Shown one piece after another: positions 18,009-26,410 of a stretch of 49,020 bases of DNA (the first letter of the stretch is position 1; each line of letters begins with the position of its first letter). The notes under the pieces were generated by a model. The model made no database searches. It worked only from the letters and a program-made list of their open reading frames with translations, and had not been told where the DNA came from. Both the position numbers and the translations under genes were made by a program. Location: contig CAZLEF010000052.1 in the NCBI GenBank assembly GCA_964558465.1, positions 1 to 49,020 on the forward strand, read 5' to 3'. This DNA comes from JACJYC01 sp964558465. Its GTDB lineage: Bacteria; Bacteroidota; Bacteroidia; Chitinophagales; Saprospiraceae.

Positions 18009-21000
18009 TTACTGTTTCACAAAACGCTGATTGATCACTTCCTTCTCCGTTTCGATGGAGATGAAATAAAGACCGGCCTGCAGATCGGAAATATCCACCG
18101 TCTGGCCGTTTTCAAAGACGTTGATGTTTTTCACCAAAGCACCGTTGACGCCGAAGATACGCACAGCGCGCAGCGCATCCGGCGTTTCAATGTTCAATTC
18201 ATCGCTTGCCGGGTTCGGGTATAATTTCAGGCCCTCAACCGATTGGATCAACAAGCCCTCGGGTAAAACCTTGCCGATTTCCTGAATGCTCATCCGGGTT
18301 TCGCCCCCGGCCATGAATCCGCCCGGGTTGGAGGCGGTTACGGTGACTGCGTCGATATAGATCTGGTCGTTATCCGCGCTGGCGTCGCACCGGAAGCGCA
18401 ACCTGGCGTTAGACGCGAAGTTATACTGAGCATTGGTAAGGGTCAGATTGACGACATAGAAGGTACTGTTATTGAAGCTGGTACCCTGTGCATAAGCAGC
18501 AACGGTGGTATAAGTGCTGCCATTGTAATACTGGACCCAAAAATCCTCGCCGGATTCCATGCTGTTGGCGTAAAAATAGAACTGGATATCCATCTGGGAA
18601 TAGCTGCTAAGGTTGAGCACGGGGGAAGTCATAAGCGAAGTCGTGGTGTTATCCCGCAACTGGATAGAATAATTACCTTCCCAGGCGAAGGATGCATTGT
18701 TGGTGCGGATGCAATCCGTGCCCCCGTCCGTCCAGCCGTCGAGTCCGGTTTCGAAATAGCTGCCGAGCAAAGTGGCGCCGCCTGCGCTCTGGGTTGTCAC
18801 GTTGATGGTATTGCTGGCCCCGGAATGATTGCCGGCGGCGTCGTAGGCGGTGACATAAATGGCGTAGGTTGTAGCAGCCGTCAATCCGCCCAGGGTATAA
18901 GAATTGGTCGGACTGGTAGCAGTATTGACACCATCGACATAGATCCGGTATCCGGTAACGCCGACGTTATCGGTGGAAGCGGTCCAGGTCAGGTTGGTGC
19001 TGGTTTGGGTGGTTCCGGAGGCAGCAAGGTTCGAGGGGTTGGATGGCGCCTGGGTATCGGGCCCTGCTGCGCCGATGCTGACCGTGTAATCTTCCACTTC
19101 GCCGTAAGTGAAGGTCTCGCAGGAAGTCGGCGCCGCGTTGTATTTCATGGAAACCCGCATGCGCGTAGTGATTCCGGAAGCGCCTGAGGGTACAGTGAAG
19201 CTGCCGTTAACGACGGTGGTGCTGCCGGCCGGTGCGAAGACCGTTTCGCCGGCATCGGTAAAATCGCCGTCGGCGTTGTAGTCGATCCAGATCCGCCAAT
19301 GTTCGGTATAGGCAGATCCTGAAAAACCAGGCGTCAGGGTGACGTTGTAAGCCTGGCCGGCGGTCAGGTTGGCGGTCAGGGAAGTAAAATTGGAGTAAAA
19401 AGCGGCGCCGCTGGTATTGCTGAAAGAACCTACGGTAACGCCGGCGATCCATTCATCGTTGACATTGGTGCTGGCAGAAGTGCAGTAAGAAATTGTGCCG
19501 TATTCGCCGCCCACGCCGACAGCATACCAGGCATTGGTGGTAGCGATCACTTCCGGCGAGCCCGCGCCGTAGAGGTCGGTAGCCGCCTGGATGGCGCCCG
19601 TGCGCGCGGCTGCGTAGGTAGAACTTGTGGACAGGTAGGTGGTCAGGTTGCGGTAAGCGATAGCAGCGGCTTTGGCCCTGCCGATACCGGTTACAGTGTA
19701 GGCGCTGCCAAGGTCATTTGTCCCCGATTCACCAACGGCGAGGACATAGAACCATTTATTCTGCACCCCTGAGTTGGAGTGAACGCCGCAATAGTCGTTC
19801 GACTGGGTAGGCGTGCCGCAGTTGGGGTTGATCCAGTTGGTACCGCCGTAGGTATCCGGGTCGCCATAGGCATTCGGGTTGTTCATCGACCGGATAGCGC
19901 CGCTGCCGCCGATACCGATATCCGTGCCCATCTGCCAATCGTTGTTACCTTCGGAGAAATACTCGATCATTTCGCCAAAAATATCGGAAAAAGATTCATT
20001 GAGGGCGCCGGATTCCCGCTGATAAACCAGGTTGGCCGAGTATTCCGTAACGCCGTGGGTAATTTCGTGGCCGGCAATATCCGTGGAGACGAGTGGTCCG
20101 TAGGTCGTGCCGTTGCCGTCGCCATAGGTCATCCGGGTGCCATCCCAGAAGGCATTTACATAGTTATTGGAATAGTGTACATACGACCGGAGCACGCCTC
20201 CGGTACCGTTATAGGAGTTTCGGTTGTGGGTTTGCAGGTAATATTTGTGGGTTTGCTCAGCGCCCCAATGCGCCTGAACCGCCACGTTGTCGATATTATT
20301 GAAAGCAGAGGTAGCGCTGGTGATATCGGTTGCGCTACCGTAATTGGTGCCGTTGTTCAGGCTGTAGGTTTCTACGCCGTTGCCGTCGGCAGTCTGGCGG
20401 AGACGATAGTTGGAGCCTGTAAAATCGGCGGTAAAGGAAACCGTGCCGTTGTAGCTGGAGGTACCCGTGGCGGGCACGTTCGTTTCGTGTATCCGCGCAT
20501 GTTCCGAGACAATGGCGCCGTTGTGAGCATCCACAAAAACATAGGCCCTTGAAATGGGTTCTGCGGCATAGATGTCAAACTTATAGGTCAGCCTGGCCGG
20601 TTCGACGCCATCCGGGTCGGCGTATATGACCAATTCACCTTCCGGCTTTTGGAAACCATCAAAACCGCCGGCCTCCCAGGCGTACTTGCCGGCGCCGACA
20701 TGTTGCATGGCAAATTGAAGCGCCTGAGTGGGGGCGATAAAGGGATTGACGTCCAGGTCGAACACACTCCGGAAGTTGCCGGAAAGGATGAGTACCCTGC
20801 CGCCTTTTTCATGCAGGGTATAGGTAGCGCCTTCTACTTTAACGCCTTTGTAAAATTGCTGATACTTGTGGTGGTTAAACCCAAGGTCGTCCGCTTCGGT
20901 GCGTTCATGTCGCAGTTCGTCCTCCGGCGCCATTTCAAAATAGGCGCTGAAAAGGTTATTCCGCTGACTGAGGGGTAGTGGCTGCTCAAGTTGGATGAAA

Positions 21001-21098
21001 GAGGGGAATTTTCTCCCGGTCTTCGGGCGCTGCGGTTGTGCAGATACAAAAACCATTGTTGCGGAGAGCAACAGACAAGTAAATAATGCTTTTTTCAT
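18009..21098 (-). CDS. Secreted thermolysin-like (M4) metalloprotease with accessory domains and T9SS tail
   Basis: The start at 21098 (MKKALFTCLLLSATMVFVSAQ) gives 1029 residues; a TTG start 12 nt upstream is less likely. Order: signal peptide, FTP/PepSY-type propeptide (about 30-200), M4 catalytic domain (about 205-530), a GEVED domain (about 535-675), a fibronectin type III domain (about 685-770), a jelly-roll segment (about 775-930), and a T9SS type A tail (about 960-1029). Catalytic residues are visible: HEITH (His344, Glu345, His348), NESFSD (Glu368 as third zinc ligand) and the downstream HSNSGVQNKWFY histidine (His440). It should degrade extracellular protein for nutrition. The added domains probably bind substrate or cell surface. 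Confidence 0.95.
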   Translation of the reverse strand: MKKALFTCLLLSATMVFVSAQPQRPKTGRKFPSFIQLEQPLPLSQRNNLFSAYFEMAPEDELRHERTEADDLGFNHHKYQQFYKGVKVEGATYTLHEKGGRVLILSGNFRSVFDLDVNPFIAPTQALQFAMQHVGAGKYAWEAGGFDGFQKPEGELVIYADPDGVEPARLTYKFDIYAAEPISRAYVFVDAHNGAIVSEHARIHETNVPATGTSSYNGTVSFTADFTGSNYRLRQTADGNGVETYSLNNGTNYGSATDITSATSAFNNIDNVAVQAHWGAEQTHKYYLQTHNRNSYNGTGGVLRSYVHYSNNYVNAFWDGTRMTYGDGNGTTYGPLVSTDIAGHEITHGVTEYSANLVYQRESGALNESFSDIFGEMIEYFSEGNNDWQMGTDIGIGGSGAIRSMNNPNAYGDPDTYGGTNWINPNCGTPTQSNDYCGVHSNSGVQNKWFYVLAVGESGTNDLGSAYTVTGIGRAKAAAIAYRNLTTYLSTSSTYAAARTGAIQAATDLYGAGSPEVIATTNAWYAVGVGGEYGTISYCTSASTNVNDEWIAGVTVGSFSNTSGAAFYSNFTSLTANLTAGQAYNVTLTPGFSGSAYTEHWRIWIDYNADGDFTDAGETVFAPAGSTTVVNGSFTVPSGASGITTRMRVSMKYNAAPTSCETFTYGEVEDYTVSIGAAGPDTQAPSNPSNLAASGTTQTSTNLTWTASTDNVGVTGYRIYVDGVNTATSPTNSYTLGGLTAATTYAIYVTAYDAAGNHSGASNTINVTTQSAGGATLLGSYFETGLDGWTDGGTDCIRTNNASFAWEGNYSIQLRDNTTTSLMTSPVLNLSSYSQMDIQFYFYANSMESGEDFWVQYYNGSTYTTVAAYAQGTSFNNSTFYVVNLTLTNAQYNFASNARLRFRCDASADNDQIYIDAVTVTASNPGGFMAGGETRMSIQEIGKVLPEGLLIQSVEGLKLYPNPASDELNIETPDALRAVRIFGVNGALVKNINVFENGQTVDISDLQAGLYFISIETEKEVINQRFVKQ

Positions 21099-21350
21099 AC
21101 TAGTCAACAATTTGAAGTTTGAAAAATGGTTCGTTGTTGAACCGTTGATATTATGAACAAAAAATGGCCAAACTCCAAACAGTCAGGATGAGGTTCTTCT
21201 TACGCGACAAATCTAACATTAAAATATTTCAAAATTATCTTTTCTCAAAAATTCTTATTGCAGCAATCTTCCACTTTTATTTTACGCGGTTTCAGAATTT
21301 GACATTCTTATCTATCTTTACCCCCCGGACACTCAAAATCCTTTCGCAAT

Positions 21351-22328
21351 ATGAAGAAGATCGGAGTATTATTTGGCCAGGAGCGCTCATTCCCGCAAGC
21401 TTTTGTGGACCGTGTCAACGACAAAGGGGTCAAGGGGATAAAAGCCGAGCCTGTGCTGATCGATAAAGTGATGCAGGCCGAATCCTGCGGTTATGCAGTC
21501 ATCATCGACCGCATTTCACAGGATGTGCCTTTCTACCGGGCTTTTCTCAAGAATGCTGCGGCCACCGGCACGGCCGTGATCAATAACCCGTTCTGGTGGA
21601 GCGCCGACGAAAAGTTCTTCAACAACGTTCTTGCGGTAAAACTCGGCGTTCCGGTACCTAAAACAGTATTGTTACCCTCCAAGGATCACCCGGAAGACAC
21701 GACCGGCGCTTCGTTTACCAACCTGTCTTTTCCTTTGGATTGGGAGTCCATTTTCGGATATGTCGGTTTCCCTGCTTTCATGAAACCGCATGCCGGCGGC
21801 GGGTGGAAAAGCGTTTACAAGCTGAAAAACGTCAATGAGTTTTTTGAAAAATTCAGCGAAACCGGCCGGCTGGTGATGATGCTTCAGGAAGCCATCGAAT
21901 TTGACGCGTATTTTCGCTGTTATTGCATCGGCAGAAAACATGTGCGCATTATGCACTACGAACCGCGCAATCCGCACCATCTGCGTTATGTTGCCAACCA
22001 CAACGTGCCGGACAGCCTGGTCAGGACCATGGAAAAATACGTGCTTGCACTCTGCGAAGGGTTGGGGTATGATTTCAATACGGTGGAATTCGCAGTGCGC
22101 GACGGAATCCCCATCGCCATCGATTTCTGCAATCCGGCGCCCGATGCCGATATCAACTCGGTTGGAAAGGAAAACTTCGACTGGGTGGTAGAAACCGCGG
22201 CTGATTACGCCATTGAAAGAGCCCAGGCCCAGGAGCCCGGAAAAGATAATCTGACCTGGGGCAGCTATATCCGGGATGCCGTCCCCCTGCCCCCGGCGCC
22301 AAAAGCTGCCAAGACCAAAAAAGCTTAG
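21351..22328 (+). CDS. ATP-grasp-fold protein (RimK-like ligase)
   Basis: A 325-residue cytosolic protein. The layout is that of ATP-grasp ligases: an N-terminal alpha/beta part (1-95), an ATP-clamp region with GFPAFMKPHAGGGWKSVYKL (about 145-165) and LQEAIEFDAYFRCYCIG (about 180-200), and a C-terminal part with NTVEFAVRDGIPIAIDFCNP, where Glu and Asn/Asp would bind metal and ATP. Such enzymes join a carboxylate to an amine or thiol using ATP. The substrate is unknown. The next gene, a lipoprotein, starts 21 nt downstream and is probably cotranscribed. The C-terminus ends in a Pro/Ala/Lys-rich tail. Confidence 0.75.
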   Translation: MKKIGVLFGQERSFPQAFVDRVNDKGVKGIKAEPVLIDKVMQAESCGYAVIIDRISQDVPFYRAFLKNAAATGTAVINNPFWWSADEKFFNNVLAVKLGVPVPKTVLLPSKDHPEDTTGASFTNLSFPLDWESIFGYVGFPAFMKPHAGGGWKSVYKLKNVNEFFEKFSETGRLVMMLQEAIEFDAYFRCYCIGRKHVRIMHYEPRNPHHLRYVANHNVPDSLVRTMEKYVLALCEGLGYDFNTVEFAVRDGIPIAIDFCNPAPDADINSVGKENFDWVVETAADYAIERAQAQEPGKDNLTWGSYIRDAVPLPPAPKAAKTKKA

Positions 22329-22349
22329 TTTAAAACCTGATCTTGTCCT

Positions 22350-22970
22350 ATGAAAAAAATCTTATTTCCCGCTTTCTTTCTGCTCATCGGATTAGGCGCG
22401 TGCAAAAACAATGCAGCCCAGCCGGAAGGAGATGCGCAAGAAAGCGCAGCCCCAAAGGGATTGACCTGGGATTCCATTTATTATCAGAAATATCTTTTTT
22501 CCAATAACTTCATTTCAGCGCTTGGAAAACTGGGCAAACCGGTCGAAATGATGCCAAACCAGATCGTAGTTGACGGCCAACCCATTAATTTTCCCGGCGT
22601 TCCGAAAAGAAACCGGCTTTACCATTTCAAGGGCAGCAAGGACAATACGACTTATTCGCTGGATGCTGTCCGGGTGAACTACTCCACCGTGAAGTTCCTG
22701 CTGGAAATAACACGCGACGGAAAGTCGGCGGAGCGGTATGAAGGCGAGGCGGACATTAACCCGGCCTTTTACCTGGGCGCGGAATCTGATACGGACGACC
22801 AAAGCGGCATGAGCTACCCTTCGTACGAATTCAGTTACCTGAAAAATGCCTGTACAACCTATTTGCGGATCGGTGAAGACGGGGGAACGGTTAAAGCGCG
22901 GATCAGCCGCGACTGCTACGAGGATGCCCAGGACATTGTATTGGAGAATTCTCCTACTTTGCGGGAGTAG
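22350..22970 (+). CDS. Unknown lipoprotein
   Basis: A 206-residue protein with a lipoprotein signal (MKKILFPAFFLLIGLGAC). The body is beta-rich, with short strands containing GKPVEMMPNQIVVDG, KDNTTYSLDAVRVNY and a paired cysteine region (KNACTTYLRI and SRDCYEDA). I do not recognise a family. It lies 21 nt after the ATP-grasp gene, so both are probably in one transcript, which ends in the heptamer hairpin at 22981-23053. Confidence 0.65.
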   Translation: MKKILFPAFFLLIGLGACKNNAAQPEGDAQESAAPKGLTWDSIYYQKYLFSNNFISALGKLGKPVEMMPNQIVVDGQPINFPGVPKRNRLYHFKGSKDNTTYSLDAVRVNYSTVKFLLEITRDGKSAERYEGEADINPAFYLGAESDTDDQSGMSYPSYEFSYLKNACTTYLRIGEDGGTVKARISRDCYEDAQDIVLENSPTLRE

Positions 22971-22980
22971 ATGTTTATCG

Positions 22981-23053
22981 ATAGTCGATAGTCGTAAGTC
23001 GATAGTCGTAAGTCTGAAAACAGGCTATCGACTTACGACTTACGACTTACGAC
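22981..23053. repeat. Inverted heptamer array forming a stem at a convergent junction
   Basis: The left arm reads ATAGTCG, ATAGTCG, TAAGTCG, ATAGTCG and TAAGTC in 7-nt phase (22981-23014). The right arm reads CGACTTA three times plus CGAC (23029-23053). GTCGTAAGTCGATAG (22991-23005) pairs perfectly with 23025-23039, a 15-bp stem with a 19-nt loop, and other registers are possible because the units repeat. It fills the gap between the stops of the lipoprotein (22970) and the gene ending at 23060. A bidirectional terminator is the simplest reading. Confidence 0.92.
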
Positions 23054-23059
23054 AAACAA

Positions 23060-23422
23060 CTAACGAGTAAACTCCGAAATCCGGACGCCATTGTCGTCAA
23101 TCAGGATCACCTGGGTGAGGGATTCATCTGCTTGTTCCACTTTCAAAACATACCTTCCCTTCGGCAAATCTTCCAGATTGAGTTTGGTCACAAAGCCGTT
23201 GTGTTTCCGAATGTTTTTCTGGTAAAAAGTTTGCTCTCCGGTCAGGCTCTGCACCGTCAGGGTCGTGGTCAATTTCTCGAGATTGATCAATTGGACCTTA
23301 ACGAATTTACCATCCAGTACGGAAGTTCGCGCGATCAATTCAGCATCCGCAGGGGTGTTTGAGAAGGAAGGCGCAACGAGGGCGGCCAAAAGAATGGCCG
23401 TCAGGAATAAACGAATTTTCAT
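23060..23422 (-). CDS. Small exported protein with sorting-domain-like fold
   Basis: From the Met at 23422 (MKIRLFLTAILLAALVAPSFSN) this is 120 residues: a signal peptide plus about 98 residues. The body (TTLTVQSLTGEQTFYQKNIRK, LNLEDLPKGRYVLKVEQADES, TQVILIDDNG) resembles a lone T9SS C-terminal or DUF3244-type beta-sandwich without any passenger domain. The frame continues upstream to 23551 but without coding signs. Its role is unknown; a free-standing sorting-like domain is common in the phylum. Confidence 0.65.
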   Translation of the reverse strand: MKIRLFLTAILLAALVAPSFSNTPADAELIARTSVLDGKFVKVQLINLEKLTTTLTVQSLTGEQTFYQKNIRKHNGFVTKLNLEDLPKGRYVLKVEQADESLTQVILIDDNGVRISEFTR

Positions 23423-23623
23423 AATACATCGGGTTTTTTGAAAAAATATGATTCTTTGATATCCTTTTTTCAAAGACAAAAACAGGGTGATTGAGGTTGC
23501 CTGGCAACCGCAGATAACCGATAAAACCCGGCAGGATTTTGCCGAAACCACTGAATGGATCGATCAATTCACCTGAAGGCTGGTCTGTAATTTTTCTAAA
23601 TCCGGCGCTTTTTTAGAAATTGC

Positions 23624-23631
23624 TATCTTTG
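23624..23631 (+). promoter_or_regulatory. Bacteroidota -7 element TATCTTTG
   Basis: A perfect TAnnTTTG match lies 52 nt before the symporter start at 23684. No clear -33 TTG is seen. It marks the likely promoter of the symporter gene. Confidence 0.65.
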
Positions 23632-23683
23632 CGCTGCTTTTGTCAGCGCTACCGGCATTTTCAAAGGCAAAGCCTGTATCATT

Positions 23684-25177
23684 ATGCAACAACAGCTTAC
23701 ACATACAATGATCATTGGCTTCATTCTGGCCTATTTTGCCGTACTCATCGGCATTTCTTTTTTCACGGGCAAGAATGTAGACAATGAAAAATTTTTTCTG
23801 GCGGGCCGGAAATCCAAGTGGTGGATGGTCGCCTTTGCAATGATCGGGACCTCCATTTCGGGCGTTACCTTTATTTCGGTACCCGGAGATGTCGGGAAAG
23901 TTTCTTTTTCCTATTTCCAGGTTGTCCTGGGTTATTTGTTGGGATACCTTGTCATCGCATTGGTCCTGCTGCCGCTTTATTACCGGTTGCAGGTGACTAG
24001 TATTTACACTTATCTGGAGAGAAGATTCGGGTACTCCGCCTATAAAACCGGCGCCGCATATTTCATCATTTCCCGTATGGTAGGCTCCGCACTCCGCCTT
24101 TACCTGGTGGCCCTTATACTTCAGAAATTTGTAGTCGGCCCGATGGGAGGTCCTTTCTGGATTACCGTCGCCATTACGATCCTGCTGATCTGGGTATATT
24201 CTTTCAAAGGCGGGATTTATACCATTATTTATACCGATCTGCTTCAGACCACGTTCTTCCTTGCAGCCGTTGTATTGACCATTCTGGCTATCGGAAACGC
24301 GCTGGAAACGGATATCGGAGGGCTGGTCCAGTCGGTGAGCAACAGTGATTATTCCAAGGTCTTTTTCTTTGAAGGCGGATGGAGCGACCCACAGAATTTT
24401 TTCAAACAATTTATCAGCGGGGCTTTGATCACCATTGTCATGACCGGTCTTGATCAGGATATGATGCAAAAGAACCTGACCTGCCCCAATATCCGCGACG
24501 CACAGAAAAATGTACTTGCCTTCAGCATTATCCTGGTCATCGCCAACCTCCTTTTCCTGATGCTGGGCGCATTGCTTTATCTCTATGCCGCCAATATCGG
24601 GTTGGAGACGCCTGCAAAGACCGATGAACTTTTTCCCATCATTGCCTTGCAGCACCTGCCCATAGGTATCGGCATCATGTTCATCCTGGGTGTGATCGCC
24701 GCGGCCTACAGCAGCGCCGACAGCACCCTTACGGCGCTGACTACTTCATTTTGCGTTGACTTTCTGAATTTTGAAAAACGACCCGAACCGGAAGAGGTAA
24801 AAAAACGGTGGCGACTGCAAGTCCATATCGGATTTTCTGTTTTATTGTTCTTCGTTATTCTTATAGCAAATGCCTTTGTCACGGAGTCGGTCATTTATCA
24901 GGTGCTTAAAGTGGCAGGTTATACCTATGGCCCCCTCCTGGGCCTGTTTGCCTTCGGCATGTTCACCAGTTTGAAGGTCAGGGATAAATGGGTGTTGCCG
25001 GTTTGCATTGCGGCGCCGGCCCTCACGATATTATTGGATATCTATTCCGCCAAAATTTTATACGGATTCGAATTTGGCTTTCTGAACCTCGCAGTCAACG
25101 GATTATTGACCTTCCTCGGGCTGCTGGCCATTTCTTACAGGGATTACAGCGAACAAATCGAACAAGCCCATAAATAA
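23684..25177 (+). CDS. Sodium/solute symporter (SSS family)
   Basis: A 497-residue inner-membrane transporter with about 13 hydrophobic helices. The N-terminal FILAYFAVLIGISFFTG and FFLAGRKSKWWMVAFAMIGTSISGVTFISVPG are hallmarks of the SSS family; the SG-containing helix takes part in sodium and substrate binding. A later conserved segment AAAYSSADSTLTALTTSFCVDFL also fits. The family imports sugars, amino acids, organic acids or other solutes with sodium; the sequence and neighbours do not name the substrate. The stop codon abuts an AACCCCA-type heptamer array. Confidence 0.92.
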   Translation: MQQQLTHTMIIGFILAYFAVLIGISFFTGKNVDNEKFFLAGRKSKWWMVAFAMIGTSISGVTFISVPGDVGKVSFSYFQVVLGYLLGYLVIALVLLPLYYRLQVTSIYTYLERRFGYSAYKTGAAYFIISRMVGSALRLYLVALILQKFVVGPMGGPFWITVAITILLIWVYSFKGGIYTIIYTDLLQTTFFLAAVVLTILAIGNALETDIGGLVQSVSNSDYSKVFFFEGGWSDPQNFFKQFISGALITIVMTGLDQDMMQKNLTCPNIRDAQKNVLAFSIILVIANLLFLMLGALLYLYAANIGLETPAKTDELFPIIALQHLPIGIGIMFILGVIAAAYSSADSTLTALTTSFCVDFLNFEKRPEPEEVKKRWRLQVHIGFSVLLFFVILIANAFVTESVIYQVLKVAGYTYGPLLGLFAFGMFTSLKVRDKWVLPVCIAAPALTILLDIYSAKILYGFEFGFLNLAVNGLLTFLGLLAISYRDYSEQIEQAHK

Positions 25178-25236
25178 CCCCAAACCCTTACCCGCCGCAG
25201 CCTAGGCTTAGGCGGGCCAAACCCCAAACCCCAAAC
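25176..25236. repeat. Heptamer array interrupted by a GC palindrome
   Basis: Words of the CCAAACC heptamer start on the symporter stop codon (25176-25188). They are interrupted by a stem CCCGCC (25191-25196) / GGCGGG (25211-25216) that encloses the 10-nt palindrome AGCCTAGGCT (25199-25208). They then resume as CCAAACC, CCAAACC, CCAAAC (25217-25236). The next gene, fabH, begins 38 nt later. Confidence 0.85.
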
Positions 25237-25274
25237 AAAGAACGTACTGCTTCGGCTTACAAATAAACAAAACC

Positions 25275-26279
25275 ATGTCTAAAATTCACGCAGCGATTAC
25301 CGGGGTTCATGGATATGTTCCGGATTATATCCTGACCAACCAGGAACTGGCCCAAATGGTAGATACCAACGATGAATGGATCACTACCCGAACCGGCATC
25401 AAGGAAAGGCGGATTTTAAAAGGAGAAGCCCAGGGCGCTTCCGTTTTAGGAATTGGCGCCGTCAGGGGGTTGCTTGAGAAAACGGGGACGAACCCGGAGG
25501 ACATCGAACTGGTGATCTGTGCAACGGTGACGCCGGACATGTTGTTCCCGGACACAGCCAACCTCATCGCCTACGCCTGCGGAATCACCAATGCTTTTTG
25601 TTTCGACATTGGCGCCGCCTGTTCGGGGTTCCTGTATGCCCTGACGACCGGGGCCAGATTTATCGAATCCGGCGCCCATAAAAAAGTGATCGTGGTGGGT
25701 GCTGATAAAATGTCTGCTATTGTGGATTATACCGACCGCACCACCTGCGTGCTTTTTGGCGACGGGTCCGGAGCGGTTTTGCTTGAACCCGATACCAGCG
25801 GCAACGGCATCATCGACTCCCTGCACCGGAGCGACGGGTCCGGAGCGGAGTTCCTGCGCCAGAAAGCAGGCGGTTCGCGGTACCCGGCAAGCGCCGAAAC
25901 CGTAGCTCATGGCGATCATTTTATCTATCAAAACGGCAAACCGGTATTCAAAGCAGCGGTTGCAGGCATGACCGATGTGGTGGAAAAGGTGATGAAACGA
26001 AATAACCTGACGGTTGGGGATGTGCATTGGCTGGTACCGCACCAGGCCAACCGGCGCATTATCGAAAGTGTGGGAAAAGGTCTCGGATTTCCTGAAGAAA
26101 AGGTCATGGTCAATATTCACAAATACGGCAACACCACCGCCGCAACCCTGCCGTTGTGCCTTTGGGATTATGAAAGCCGTCTCAGAAAAGGGGATAAATT
26201 GATTCTGACTGCTTTTGGCGGCGGATTTACATGGGGCGCTACATATTTGAAATGGGCTTATGACCCGGGGGGGCGTTGA
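25275..26279 (+). CDS. fabH: Beta-ketoacyl-ACP synthase III
   Basis: A 334-residue cytosolic enzyme that starts fatty-acid synthesis by condensing an acyl-CoA primer with malonyl-ACP. The catalytic triad is visible: Cys116 in IGAACSGFLYA, His256 in LVPHQANRRI and Asn286 in HKYGNTTAATLPL. The length is the normal one for FabH, and the N-terminal NDEWITTRTGIKERR is a strong family signature. It begins a run of same-strand genes (fabH, efp, accB, accC, ABC exporter, smpB) in which lipid synthesis genes dominate. The stop codon TGA lies inside the first unit of an octamer array. Confidence 0.96.
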   Translation: MSKIHAAITGVHGYVPDYILTNQELAQMVDTNDEWITTRTGIKERRILKGEAQGASVLGIGAVRGLLEKTGTNPEDIELVICATVTPDMLFPDTANLIAYACGITNAFCFDIGAACSGFLYALTTGARFIESGAHKKVIVVGADKMSAIVDYTDRTTCVLFGDGSGAVLLEPDTSGNGIIDSLHRSDGSGAEFLRQKAGGSRYPASAETVAHGDHFIYQNGKPVFKAAVAGMTDVVEKVMKRNNLTVGDVHWLVPHQANRRIIESVGKGLGFPEEKVMVNIHKYGNTTAATLPLCLWDYESRLRKGDKLILTAFGGGFTWGATYLKWAYDPGGR

Positions 26280-26336
26280 TTTGTTGATTTGTTGATGTGT
26301 TGATGTGCGTGCCACGCGGTACGCGTGGTTGATGCG
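26276..26336. repeat. Octamer array TTGATTTG/TTGATGTG split by a GC mini-hairpin
   Basis: Units TTGATTTG, TTGATTTG, TTGATGTG and TTGATGTG (26276-26307) overlap the fabH stop. A CCACGCG/CGCGTGG stem-loop (within 26311-26329) follows, and then another unit, TTGATGCG (26329-26336). The hairpin thus looks inserted into the array. The same octamer, in another phase, occurs after the ABC exporter gene at 30702. Confidence 0.9.
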
Positions 26337-26367
26337 AGTATGCCAATCGAACCAATAAAATTAGCGC

Positions 26368-26375
26368 TATCTTTG
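26368..26375 (+). promoter_or_regulatory. Bacteroidota -7 element TATCTTTG before efp
   Basis: A perfect TAnnTTTG match ends 35 nt before the efp start codon. It suggests that efp-accB-accC can be transcribed apart from fabH. Confidence 0.7.
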
Positions 26376-26410
26376 CACCGCTTTTTTAACATAAAACAGT
26401 TTTTTTTGCA

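Noticed and set aside
19779..20552. A 257-codon plus-strand open frame
   Set aside because: It is antisense to the catalytic domain of the M4 protease, where the HExxH and zinc-ligand motifs fix the real strand.
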